From positions 2,516,359-2,580,358 of the forward strand of contig NC_087075.1 of the NCBI RefSeq assembly GCF_026151205.1: a stretch of 64,000 nucleotides of DNA. The letters run 5' to 3'. Shown one piece after another: positions 38,501-49,729 of this stretch (positions within the stretch are counted from its first letter, which is position 1; the number at the start of each line of letters is the position of its first letter). Below the pieces are notes generated by a model. The model saw nothing but the letters and a program-made list of their open reading frames with translations, did no database searches and was not told where the DNA came from. This stretch comes from Bolinopsis microptera (taxonomy: Eukaryota > Ctenophora > Tentaculata > Lobata > Bolinopsidae). The translations under genes and the position numbers were made by a program.

Positions 38501-39968
38501 GAATGTGACGAGTAGATTACACTATTTTGTGTGATTTTGAGGGGGAATGTGACGAGTAGATTACACTATTTATTGCGATTCTGAGGGGAAATGTGACGAG
38601 TAGATTACACTATTTAGTGTGATTCTGAGGAGGAATGTGACGAGTAGATCACACTATTTAAGTGTGATTCTGAGGGGGAATGTGACGAGTAGATTACACT
38701 ATTTATGTGATTCTGAGGGGAATGTGACGAGTAGATTACACTATTTAGTGTGATTCTGAGGGGGAATGTGACGAGTAGATTAACACTATTTAGTGTAATT
38801 CTGAGGGGAATGTGACGAGTAGATCATACTATTTAGTGTGATTCTGAGAGGGAATGTGACGAGTAGATCACACTATTTAGTGTGATTCTGAAGGGGAATG
38901 TGACGAGTAGATCACACTATTAGTGTGATTCTGAGAGGGAGTGTGACAAGTAGATTACACTATTTAGTGTGATTCTGAGGGGGAGTGTGACGAGTAGATT
39001 ACACTATTTAGTGTGATTCTGAGGGAGAATGTGACGAGTAGATCACACTATTTAAGTGTGATTCTGAGGGGGAATGGGACGAGTAGATTACACTATTTAG
39101 TGTAATTCTGAGGGGGAATGTGACGAGTAGATTAAACTATTTAGTGTGATTCTGAGGGGGATGTGACGAGTAGATTACACTATTTAGTGTGATTCTGAGG
39201 GGGAGTGTGACGAGTAGATTACACTATTTAGTGTGATTCTGAGGAGGAATGTGACGAGTAGATCACACTATTTTGTGTGATTTTGAGGGGGAATGTGACG
39301 AGTACATCACACTATATAGTGTGATTCTGAGGGGGAATGTGACGAGTAGATTAAACTATTTAGTGTGATTCTGAGGGGGATGTGACGAGTAGATTACACT
39401 ATTTAGTGTGATTCTGAGGGGGAGTGTGACGAGTAGATTACACTATTTTGTGTGATTTTGAGGGGGAATGTGACGAGTAGATCACACTATTTTGTGTGAT
39501 TTTGAGGGGGAATGTGACGAGTAGATTACACTATTTAGTGTAATTCTGAGGGGGAATGTGACGAGTAGATTACACTATTTAGTGTGATTCTGAGGGGGAA
39601 TGTGACGAGTAGATTACACTATTTAGTGTGATTCTGAGGGGGAATGTGACGAGTAGATTACACTATTTAGTGTGATTCTGAGGGGAATGTGACAAGTAGA
39701 TTAAACTATTTAGTGTGATTCTGAGGGGAAATGTGACGAGTAGATTACACTATTTAGTGTGATTCTGAGGGGAATGTGACGAGTAGATTACACTATTTAG
39801 TGTGATTCTGAGGGGAAATGTGACGAGTAGATCACACTATTTAGTGTAATTCTGAGAGGGAATGTGACGAGTAGATTACACTATTTAGTGTGATTCTAAG
39901 GGGGAATGTGACGAGTAGATTACACTATCTAGTGTGATTCTGAGGGGGAATGTGACGAGTAGATTACG
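32521..39968 (+). repeat. 44-bp minisatellite with internal hairpin motif
   Basis: About 170 copies of a 44-bp unit contain GGAATGTGACGAGTAGATTA and ACACTATTTAGTGT. The latter is an inverted repeat (ACACTA, two bases, TAGTGT), so each unit can fold into a short hairpin. From 37.0 to 39.97 kb units are clean; from 32.5 to 36.98 kb the same units carry many small deletions and G-run changes. In the clean part a marker (AGGAGGAATG...TTTAAGTGTG) recurs at 37011, 37405 and 37798 (period ~393 bp, nine monomers) and again at 38638 and ~39021, indicating a larger duplication of about 1.22 kb. Confidence 0.95.
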
Positions 39969-40985
39969 AATATTTAAAAATTATAATTATTTTCAGTCGT
40001 GACCTTTCCTGAACCACTTTCAACCGAACAGTTGAATTACTGACATGGTTGCACGACAACGTTATCATGAAATAACGTTATCACAAAATGAAATAAAATT
40101 GGGACCAAGACTATAAGATTCTGGTGTCAGGCTAGAAATACTTTCACCCCCTCGTGTTTCCAATTCCCTCCACGATATGAATAGAATTAATGAAATACTG
40201 ATAATGGTGTTGTATATATATATATTGCTTTGATGGAACTCTATTTGTTTATCGTTTTGTTGTCACGATATTTGTTTAAATCTTTTTAATCTTTTTAAAA
40301 ACTCTAAATCGTTTTATATTGATATTTTAGTAACGAGTCTATTCCGAATTTAAAACATTCCCACAATTAACTTTATTTACTGCAACATTTAACAGTAAAA
40401 TGTACACAGATGAGAACTGTCTTCAAAATAAATTATATTTTCTGAAACTGAAAGTAAACACTAAACAAGGCTGTTATCTCTAACATCACTACCATAATAG
40501 CCACCATATTGTATTTAACGTGCTAGTTACTAGTTAGGTAATGTGTTTGATATTAGCTACTTTATCAGGAATAGGATGGTGTGCGGAGGTTGCCTCCATT
40601 AAGTACACGTTATATACACGTTACTGTCTAGTAGGAGTAGTTACCGTTGGACCAGTGCAGTTAAGTAGGGATAATATTCGTAATGGTAAACAGTTAATCC
40701 GAAATACGGTTAACAGTATAAAATGCCTCGAATTAATTGCCAGAGCTGAAGAAAATCATGAAAGTTGCAATTCTTTAAGTTCTGATAGGTTGCAACAACT
40801 TCACCTAGTTAAACGAGTTACCAATCAACATAGTAGCGACCCTACTAGGGTGCTCAATCACTCAATACCAAACCCAATTACAACTTCACCAACTACAACT
40901 GCACAAAAATCATTGTAGATCAGATTCCATGAAGGCCTGTCTAGACTCAGAGCTCTGATGAACATGGGATCGTATACTATTTCGG
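39969..40985. other. Single-copy stretch with one unassigned ORF
   Basis: Contains a plus-strand frame at 40541-40918 (125 codons) beginning MCLILATLSGIGWCAEV, with a hydrophobic start that could be a weak signal peptide. No domain is recognised and codon usage gives no support. The rest is AT-rich and featureless. Confidence 0.3.
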
Positions 40986-41505
40986 CATGGTGCCACACAG
41001 GCTTGCCTGGTGCCACACAGGCTTGAGGCTTGCCTGGTGCCACACAGGCTTGCCTGGTGCCACACAAGCTTGCCTGGTGCCACACAAGCTTGCCTGGTAC
41101 CACACAGGCTTGTCTGGTGCCACACAGGCTTGCCTGGTGCCAAACAGGCTTGCCTGGTGCCACACAGGCTTGCCTGGTGCCACACAGGCTTGTCTGGTGC
41201 CACACAGGCTTGTCTGGTGCCACACAGGCTTGTCTGGTGCCACACAGGCTTGTCTGGTGCCACACAGGCTTGCCTGGTGCCACACAAGCTTGCCTGGTGC
41301 CACACAGGATTGCCTGGTGCCACACAAGCTTGCCTGGTGCCACACAAGCTTGCCTGGTGCCACACAGGCTTGTCTGGTGCCACACAGGCTTGCCTGGTGC
41401 CACACAGGCTTGTCTGGTGCCACACAGGCTTGCCTGGTGCCACACAGGCTTGTCTGGTGCCACACAGGCTTGTCTGGTGCCACACAGGCTTGCCTGGTGC
41501 CACAT
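40986..41505 (+). repeat. 20-bp minisatellite (GGTGCCACACAGGCTTGCCT)n
   Basis: About 26 tandem copies of a 20-bp unit show a C/T alternation (GCCTGG or GTCTGG) and occasional CAAGCTT variants. All frames stay open through it on both strands, giving VWHQASLCGTRQA-type peptides that are artefacts. Confidence 0.95.
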
Positions 41506-41815
41506 GTGATTCCCTTCATTATCTCCCTGAAGTCACGTGGTGCCTCATTTCCTAAGGATTCAATTTTAGCCGACCTTACCTCACTTATACACATATTAAT
41601 AATATATGTATCCGTATAAAGAACAAATGAAACAAAGTTCAAATGATGAGTTAAACTTTAAGTTTCATACTACAGTGATTAAACTACAGCAATCTTCAGG
41701 AAGCTGTAGATCTAAAATATTTTCTCAAAAGTTAGTTTGCTCCGTATATATCCGCCGCTGACTTCTACTAGTGACTAGAACTTCCTCCGTTAGCACTCTT
41801 CCTGTTCTACTTCTA

Positions 41816-41903
41816 CCTTATTTGACCTTATTTGGACGGACATTAAATGACCGCTGGAGGCCCTAACGTTCATCTTAATGTCTGTTCAAATAAAGGTCAA
41901 TAG
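41816..41903. mobile_element. Short TA-flanked MITE, related to the 51.1-53.5 kb element
   Basis: Begins after TA with CCTTATTTGACCTTATTTGG, passes ACGGACATTAA and GCTGGAGGCCCTAA, and ends with the inverted TTAATGTCTGTTCAAATAAA. The same left end and GCTGGAGGCCCTAA segment occur at 51111-51200. At under 90 bp it is little more than two terminal inverted repeats. Its right end runs straight into the 11-bp array. Confidence 0.65.
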
Positions 41904-42440
41904 CCGGTCAATAGCCGGTCAATAGCCGGTTAATAGCCGGTTAATAGCTGGTTAATAGCTGGTTAATAGCCGGTTTATAGCCGGTTAATAGCCGGTTTAT
42001 AGCAGGTTAATAACCGGTTAATAGCCGGTTAATAGCCGGTTAATAGCCGGTTAATAGACGGTTAATAGCTGGTTAATAGCCGGTTTATAGCAGGTTAATA
42101 GCCGGTTAATTGCCGGTTAATAGCTGGTTAATAGCTGGTTTATAGTTGATTTATAGCTGGTTAATAGCCGGTGGATAGCCGGTTGATAGCTGGTTAATAG
42201 CCGGTTTATAGCAGGTTAATAGCCGGTTAATAGCTGGTTTATAGCCAGTTAATAACAGGTTTATAACCGGTTTATAGCCGGTTAATGGTCTGGTAATAGC
42301 CGGTTAACAGCAGGCTAAAATCCAGTTAGAGCTCTTAAATCATCACTCGTCACAATTGCTTAATTGCTGGTTAATAAGTTAATAGCCAGGTAATAGCCAG
42401 TCAATAGTTGATTAATAACCAATTATTAGCCAGTTAAATC
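41896..42440 (+). repeat. 11-bp minisatellite (GGTTAATAGCC)n
   Basis: About 38 copies of an 11-bp unit become more diverged to the right and dissolve near 42.4 kb. The first units read GGTCAATAGCC, the same as the terminus of the adjacent MITE, so the array may have grown from the end of the transposon. Confidence 0.9.
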
Positions 42441-43259
42441 TCACATTCGCTTGATAAAGTTGATGTAAATAGATTAGACGATTAGTAAACTAAAAAAATC
42501 AAAAATTTCATGTGAAACTGGTTGAACTTTTATTTGAATTAAATTAAATTTTGATTGTAGTGTATTTTAATGCTTTGTACAAGTAACTAATGCGATATTC
42601 AGGAGCCCGAAGTGGGCCAATGTTCAAATCTTACCTATTACTTTAAAAATTGTATAATTATCACGTGACATCTTATAACCCAACAATTATAAACCTAGCT
42701 TAAACTAATTTCCCATCCTAATACATCTTTCAAATCAGAACACCTATTATCTTATTATTAACAAAATCTGTAAACGCCAAATCCAGAATACTCCGTTTCA
42801 ATTAACTTTATAACCCAAAGTGTACTAAACCGCGACTGTAAATAATGTTAACTCCATCCATTAACTCCATTAATATTGTGCTCTAAAATTTACAGTACAT
42901 GTACTAACCTTTTTAGTTCATGTACTAACCACTTACTTAAACCGAAAAATTATTTAAATTGCCTAAAATCCCAGTTAAATAAATACTAACCTTACAATGG
43001 CACGAAGACAAACAGGTATGATAAAATCAATTGTCACCTTGCAAAATGCAAAAAAAAGTTTCAAAATCTTGTAATAAAATTTCAATAGAAAATGCGGCAC
43101 AGAATATTAAAATGCAACCCTTTTATAGATCGATTTTGAAACCAAGAAAATAGATTTTAAAAGTTTTTTAAAACGTTTTGAAACCATATCATTATAATGA
43201 TACTATAAGTTGGAAAATAACTTAACAAGTTAAACTAGACTAAATGAAGTATATCAGTT
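42441..43259. other. AT-rich stretch, nothing recognised
   Basis: No ORF above 60 codons and no repeat or RNA structure could be supported. Confidence 0.5.
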
Positions 43260-43279
43260 TGAGTAAGGCCGTAAGGGTA

Positions 43280-43580
43280 ATTGTAACGTATAATCGCTTA
43301 TTTATCGCTTATAAACGGCGCTTATAGCGCTTTTCTGAGCGGCCGCTTTTCCAGCGCTTATAATCGCTTTATTCTTGGAAAAATCGCTTTCGAAGCGATT
43401 TAATCGATTAGAAACGACCAAAAAGCGATTATAAGCGCTAAAAAAATAAGGTAATCGCTTTTAAAAATATTTACAGCAATTATAATCGGTTATGAGCGCT
43501 TTTATTTGAATCGATTATAATCGCTATAAAAGCGATTATAAACAGCCTAAACCGATTATAATCGCTAAACAATGAGCGCT
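43280..43580. repeat. Degenerate palindromic repeat (AGCGATTATAATCGCT-like)
   Basis: The elements TAATCGCTT, AGCGATTATAA and TTATAGCGC alternate over 300 bp in both orientations. The core AGCGATTATAATCGCT is self-complementary. Spacing is irregular, so this is a decayed palindromic simple repeat rather than a clean minisatellite. Confidence 0.7.
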
Positions 43581-45159
43581 CATAGTAAAATTTTATTTAT
43601 GGAAATTTGCCAATAATTGTTTATTTTAAGTTGTCTCTGATAGTAATGCATATATAAATGTATAATATGCAAGTTTTTTAGCTGCAAGGTCAGTCCTTTA
43701 ATTTGTCTCCAGACAGTTGATGCTTCTTTCGGCGGAGAGTTTTCATCTAGTCCGTTGTCTGAAACAGGAGCTGATAATTTTAATAGTCAATCAAATATCA
43801 ATAGAGTCAAACAATTAAACTTGAAATTATTATTTAACAAGTGTACTTCAAAACTCCTTTAAGAAGAGCGACGTCTCACAACCGCTATTTAATTTCAAGA
43901 GCTTAAGAAAGTTATGACTTAATATTAAAAATTGACTTTTAATACGGCCTCTTTATTTTTTATTAACGGTGCTGTATAGTTTTTGTTATTTAGGCACGTA
44001 CCGTGGTATTTGTTTGAGCTGAAAGGTTCCTACTTGAGTCCGCACTATTTAGCTAAGATCTAACTGATTAGAATTAATTTGGATCGATATCACGAAGTAC
44101 TACTATTACGATAACGATCCAAATAAGTGTAACTCTGACTAGACTTTCAGAGAACTAGAAATAATTATGATGGATACTCTTTGAGGTAATGACCGTAGTT
44201 AGACTAAAAACTGAGTCCTATCAAATTCATATTTGAGAATGGGAACGGATCTCAAATGCAAACACAAATACAATTGATTGTTTAGTTTCTGAAGTGGTAC
44301 CTGTTCAAGTTCAAAGTGTGTGGTTTCCTCCGTGTCACCTTCGTTCATTCTGGTTTGCAATATACCAACTGTCCCTGCAGAGAGTTATGTGTTATTCGAA
44401 ATTAAAATTAAAGTAATGTGTTATTCAATTAAGCTGAGTTTCACACAATCGCTGAAATAGAATAATACCTCATGAGACATGTATTAAATATTTATCATTA
44501 TTGAGAGTTTACCTATTGAGACTTTCTAATGCCCACGTAATTGAATGAAAGTTACCCTATCGATACTGAGAATAACCAATTAATGCTTACCGTCTTGACA
44601 TCTTTCTTTCTGTGGTCATGATTCCTTCAAGTTTCTTCTCTCTTCTGTTTTCTAAAATTTTAGATAGCTTAATAACTGCCTTACCAACCCTTTTATCTTT
44701 GTATGCTTAAGCACAATGTACATTTTCACAACGAATTTGTTTATTTATCTAGAAACATGATTCCTGAATCAATATTTTACTTGTCGAGATTTTTGTATTT
44801 AAATAACACAACATTTATTGTACTCACTGATCACCGCCATACTCTGCTAAATAATCAAACTTTTATTTGTACGTTCGTATGATATCTTGGGTAAGGAAAA
44901 TAGCTAAAGTATTAACCTAAACCTATTCCAAAATTATTGAGTTATTGCCAGATTTCGCGCCATTGTTATGTTAATAAAATTTTGTTAACCAGACAGAATT
45001 ATAGTGTGGAATGTTTGCAGCGCCTCATCGCGATCTCGAAATTTTTATTTTGCTCTGCGGTTTAGTTACCAAAGTAACTGACTCGCGCTAATATATTCGA
45101 GAAATTCGCAGTATCTCTTCCTCGTGCATGACATAAATAATAATCTTATTAAGTGGGTT
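43581..45159. other. AT-rich flank 3' of the sushi gene
   Basis: This follows the stop codon of the gene at 45160-46474 and must hold its 3' UTR, but no clear AATAAA signal was identified. No other gene is seen. Confidence 0.5.
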
Positions 45160-46474
45160 TTAAGGTGTTAACATACTTATGATATCACAAAGTAGTGCAT
45201 CATAGACAAGACCAACTATCTCTCCATAAAGACACCTCGCTTTTCTTCCTCTGTTGATGAACCCTGTTTCGCATTGTACCGTCATCAGTGTTCCATTTGC
45301 TACAGGAAGTGTAGGCTCCGTTGATGACACGTTCTTCAGGCTCATTTCCTCGCAACCTTCGGTAGATATTATAATTTTAGAATGTCGTTTTTTCGTGCAA
45401 CTAGTAAACTGTCGTGAAATATCGTCTTAATCTAATGTCACTTAAAAATATAGCTAAGTATAACTCATGAAGCTATGACATGATATAATTTGATAATTTC
45501 TGAATGATATCTGGAAAAGCAACTTAAAATTAATGAGTTCAATAGACTACCTAATTTTGCGATGATCACTATTTCAAACATTCGGATATATGTCAGCTCT
45601 TCAACTTCAATTACTGTTATTTCTACAGTGTCTCCAAGTTTACACCCGGAGGGGACATAATCTCCAGGGACCGTGTTTTCATGGTACACTGTGAGGGGCC
45701 ACGTATCACACCCTCCTCCCTCACAGGTACACGTGTCTCTAGAGCAGGTGTGAGTGTTTTTGTACAGTGAGGACCTATAATGCACTACCTGCTCAATGCA
45801 GTGTTCCTTATCTAGAGACGCTTTAAACCAGGCCTTACTATCCGATCCTTGTACTGCATAAGCCTTAGTGTTCAGGTCCATGTCTATAGCTTTATCTGCT
45901 CCATACTTAGCCAGACTATCCTTAGTCTTAGAGTGAGACACAGAGGCAGGTTTTATCTCACCTGGTACTTCTGGTCTTAGAGCACCTGAAGTAGTGAACA
46001 CTTTAAGAGATTTTCACATTATAATTTATACCATTTCCAATCAGTCAAATTAAAGAAATAGTGTTGATTTGACTAAATTATAAAAACTTGAATTACATAA
46101 TTACATGGTATGTGTAATATGTATCCTAATTGATCAATTAGTTGACTAACTTAAACCGAATGATATGTGCACCAAACACTGATCATATATAATATGTGTT
46201 TAACTCTACAAAACTGCTTATAACACAAGCTCGGTATGTGATAATTTGCCTTCAAAATCAAACCTCGTTAAAATGCAGTTTTTAATATAATTATAACACG
46301 GTTTTTTGGGCTAAATTATCTCCTGAGGAATAATCTCCTCCATCGATGCGCGTTATAACGAGGTAAGCTACTGTAATACTTATTAAAATTAAAATGTGTC
46401 ATTGAATTAAATTTATTCTTACCTTTGAGGGGTAACCAAAGCAAAGTCGTAATAATGGTCACCGTCGTTTTCAT
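45160..46474 (-). CDS. Secreted protein with discoidin/fucolectin-like and sushi domains, three exons
   Basis: Three exons are read leftwards: 46474-46423, 45985-45551 and 45356-45160. Exon 1 gives a signal peptide (MKTTVTIITTLLWLPLK) and ends at G|GTAAGA. Exon 2 starts after TACTTCAG and ends at TTAG|GTAGTC. Exon 3 starts after CCGAAG. Both introns are phase 1 and the exons total 684 bp, exactly 228 codons with the stop, so the predicted protein is 227 residues. Exon 2 encodes a galactose-binding-like (F5/8C or fucolectin type) fold: GADKAIDMDLNT, then WFKASLDKEHCIEQVV, with a Cys-rich insert (CSRDTCTCEGGGC). Exon 3 encodes one sushi/CCP module with the usual cysteines (GCEEMSL, VQCETGF, ARCLYGE, LLCD). 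Such proteins bind glycans or surfaces outside the cell; a recognition or innate-immune role is inferred only. It is the best-preserved host gene in the window. Confidence 0.83.
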
Positions 46475-49139
46475 GTTCTGGCTTCTGATATATTTAATTA
46501 TTTTATATATGTAGTTTATTAGGACTGATAAAGTGATAAATCAAATATAACAACCAAAATATTTGTACCTTAAATATGAAATGTGACAAAACTATTTTAT
46601 TATTGTTTGATAATCTCATATCAGCGGACTTCGGAGACTTAAAAATATTTGACAGAATCTAAAAGATTTTCAATTACTGTATGATCCCTGTAATTCTGTT
46701 ACGAAATCACTGCGTGGAATTGATTAGTGATTGAGGACAATCAGGACATTGATGTCCCTGGAACTGGACACCTTATAGATAAAATAAAACTATATGGAAA
46801 AGACAATAAATTCATTTCGATTACTGAGCACAGATTTGTGAAATATTAAAGTCTGTCTCTAAAAATATTATTTTTCACCATAGGTTTTTCCTTAAACAAA
46901 AAAAAAATAATGGTAAGAACTAATGTAAAAGAAGAAGACTTTTATAAGCTCCCCGACGCGATCCACGAGTCCAGGATAGCGTTAGCCCTTAAAGTTTATG
47001 AGCAGCCGGCATCAATCGAATAATTTGTACGCTGTTCAGTGTTCTAGATATGAGAGCGTGCAAAAGAAAACCCTGACCCTAACCCTTAAATAGTGTACTG
47101 ATCTACAAGAAAAGGACCGAGGTGATCTTTGTGTGTCACGTGTACCCATTGCCTTGCAACCGCCTTTGACCTGATGCCTCTTACAAGGTTCTTAGATAAG
47201 CTGATAACTAATGCACGATTAAGCTGGTGAGTTGGGGCAGCCTAATGATTTGTGAAAGAATCAGGTCTCATCTGTAGGTTTGAATATTCATCGTTACTAC
47301 AAAATTTGGGCCAGCCAAGTGGTCAGTGAAAGAATCAGGTCTCTTCTCCTAGTACAGCAGATCTGAATAGATGAATATTTATTCTTACCAGAACACCAGG
47401 CCGGAGAGCTTTGCAGTACATGGCATGCGCCATGCAATAAAAAAAGGTGAGGGATCGTGAATGGTGCAGATAAAGATCATTTAAAGATTTAATGATATCA
47501 TGCTCACAAAATACTTACAGTTACAGCCCAACAGGCAACATACCTAGTCCTAAGATAATGATCCCACTCTTGAATTTTGAAATTCTGACTGGACCGAATT
47601 TTATTACCGAGAGTTTATCAATATCATCTTCGCAAAAAAAACATATTTTGTGAATCTGTATAACCTTATTAACTGGTTAACTGGACAGAGGGACAAACTG
47701 AAACAGTGCAGTTAGGGAATAGCGCAAGTAAAAGAGCGCACAAGAGATTCTATGCGAGTTTTAATTGTTTCCTATTTAACCGCGTCATTCTATTCACTAC
47801 ATTCGGCCCATTAAGTGATCAGAACCGGCGTCGAGCTTGAGCTCGCAGCCCGGCTAATCGTTTCCTATATAACCGCGTCATTCTATTCACTACATTCGGC
47901 CCATTATGTGATTAGGACCGAGCTGTTAAGAATCTATAGATCGCCTCTTCCAGGGATCCTCCAGTCTAAGTCAGCCTCCCTCGAATACCCCGCGAACTAT
48001 TACGATTTCTCGTGGAAGAGGCTGGCATTTGCCGAGTGCAGTAATGAAAACCGATTAAACCCGCCTGGACAAAGGGACACACAGTGCTGTTAGGAAATAG
48101 TGGACTGAGATGTTTTACACAGATTTATAGAAATAGAATATAGTTTTTTGCGAAGACGGTAAATTCTTGTCAATATAATTCGGTCCAGTTAGTTATTAAC
48201 AGACTTTTTTTAATAACAACTCTACTGCATATTTAGATAAAAATGCAACTTAGAACGACAATTCATGAGCCGTTTTTTAATAATTAGAAGAATGGGAATT
48301 TTTAAGGTAGATGGATGTGAGTGTAATCATTTGTACAGAACAACAAACCACCTTTACTGTCTCGTCTACGAAAAGATGAGGGGTCTGACAAATAATTATA
48401 AAAATACTGAAAGTCAAAAAGATATCATCAAACGTATTGTAAAACTAAAATTTTTATAAATTTCTGACTAACAGTTTGGTAAATACAATTTTTCCTACCC
48501 AAATTTGATTTTCCTCAGGTATCCCTCAAAACGACCACTGCAGAGTCGCGTCCTGAAAATCCTCTCAGTCCTCACGTTCCTTTATAATTCTACTTGGAGT
48601 TAATCGATCTTCCTATGGCTAACGACTATACGAACAGGCTCACTTGAAGTACCTTGAATAAATACGCTAAGCTTACAGCAGCCCGGCTAATACTCGTGGT
48701 GCCCTAAACGGTGCTTTTCGTTCTTCTCTTTTCAACCTGTTGAATATAAAGATGACTTAGTCTGTTTGTAATCCCGTATGAGATTAACAAGGACAGACAG
48801 GCTTGGTAAGTTTAACAAGAGTTAGAGTGACTGCAATAGTTATAGTATGTATTCTCTTAGCACAATGATCCTAGTGGCAAGTTACTGAGGGCATGGTTAA
48901 TCGTTTTACCATTGAATTCAGAATCTAGTCTCTTACTTTGTGGCTTCTATGGAAATCTAGAAATAAACGGACAATGGCTATTGGAGCTGAGAAAGGAGTG
49001 ACAGTTACATTACGATAACTCCATAGTAATTACAGAAGTACCTCGCTACAAGTTTTTTTTATTTTTTATCTAGACACTTATTTTACTTCGGTGTATTCCA
49101 ACAGCCACAATGTTACACAAGTGCAACCAGCCAATTACA
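46475..49139. other. Mostly unassigned flank with two direct duplications
   Basis: A ~60-bp segment (GTTTCCTATTTAACCGCGTC...CGGCCCATTA) at about 47766-47827 recurs at 47859-47920. A ~30-bp segment (GTGAAAGAATCAGGTCTC) occurs at about 47254 and 47326. The ORF at 47815-48093 overlaps the duplication and has no domain. No other gene is supported. Confidence 0.5.
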
Positions 49140-49416
49140 GGAAGCCGAAGGATCTTTTTGGCCAGTGACGGTTAAGGTAGTGTGTACCATACTTTCTTCG
49201 TCCGAGACTTTGCTGCAATGTGCAGCTCCTCATTTAACCCTCACACCCGATTTCTCGAGTATTCGGCTGAGTAGACCGGGGGGCTGCATAGACCACTCAT
49301 GATCCTTAGCTGAACGTCGACGACGCTCACCCCACGACCAGGCAGTCAGTGGGTTTCGAACTCGCAACCTAACGTTTGTAAGACAGGCGTTCTAACCAAC
49401 TGCGCTACCTGGCCCC
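49140..49416 (-). mobile_element. tRNA-derived SINE
   Basis: The head at 49336-49414 (minus strand) is tRNA-like. Acceptor strands GGCCAGG and CCTGGTC pair over seven bases with one G-U. The A box TAGCGCAGTTGG and B box GAGTTCGAAACCC of the RNA polymerase III promoter are both present. The anticodon and T stems no longer pair properly and it is 79 nt long, so it is not a functional tRNA gene. A non-tRNA body of about 190 bp follows to the left, ending near 49140; the exact 3' end and target duplication were not resolved. Confidence 0.75.
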
Positions 49417-49725
49417 TCGCTATAACGCGGGCCGAAAAAGGAAATACAGACACAGTGGCCACAGTCCACTCTACCCAATTTTGGGGTTTGGTAAAAACAA
49501 TAACAGAATCTTAACTATTACTCAAATATAATATACTTATTTGTTGCAGATTCTCTGGCGAAGCAATGAAGAGAACAAGTTAGAATTTGACAAGATTAGC
49601 AAAGGTTGCTGGAAGAGCATTTTGATCGGTTTTGTGGCAATTGTGTTGTGTTCAAAGTGTTTTAATTTTATGTTTCATTGGGCTGTATGGGATGCATATT
49701 TTGTTGATGTGATTAAAACTTTCTT
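49417..49725. other. Spacer between SINE and foldback element
   Basis: Contains a 62-codon frame at 49541-49729 without a recognised domain. Nothing else is supported. Confidence 0.4.
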
Positions 49726-49729
49726 TTAA

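Noticed and set aside
32521-39968. CRISPR array
   Set aside because: Although units are regular and contain a short inverted repeat, the entire 44-bp period is repeated with no unique spacers, and the context is eukaryotic. The same applies to the 41-, 48- and 65-bp arrays.
40541-40918. 125-codon plus-strand ORF as a host gene
   Set aside because: No recognisable domain or splice structure; kept only as a mention in the surrounding stretch.
40858-41642. Frames with VWHQASLCGTRQA or HTGLPGATQACL repeats on both strands
   Set aside because: A 20-bp repeat with no stops in any frame; all six frames are open through it, so none is evidence for a protein.
47080-47095. CCCTGACCCTAACCCTT as an interstitial telomere
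   Set aside because: Only two imperfect units; short enough to be chance.
49336-49414. Functional tRNA gene
   Set aside because: Acceptor stem and A/B boxes are present, but the anticodon and T stems do not pair and the length is 79 nt, with a SINE body attached.
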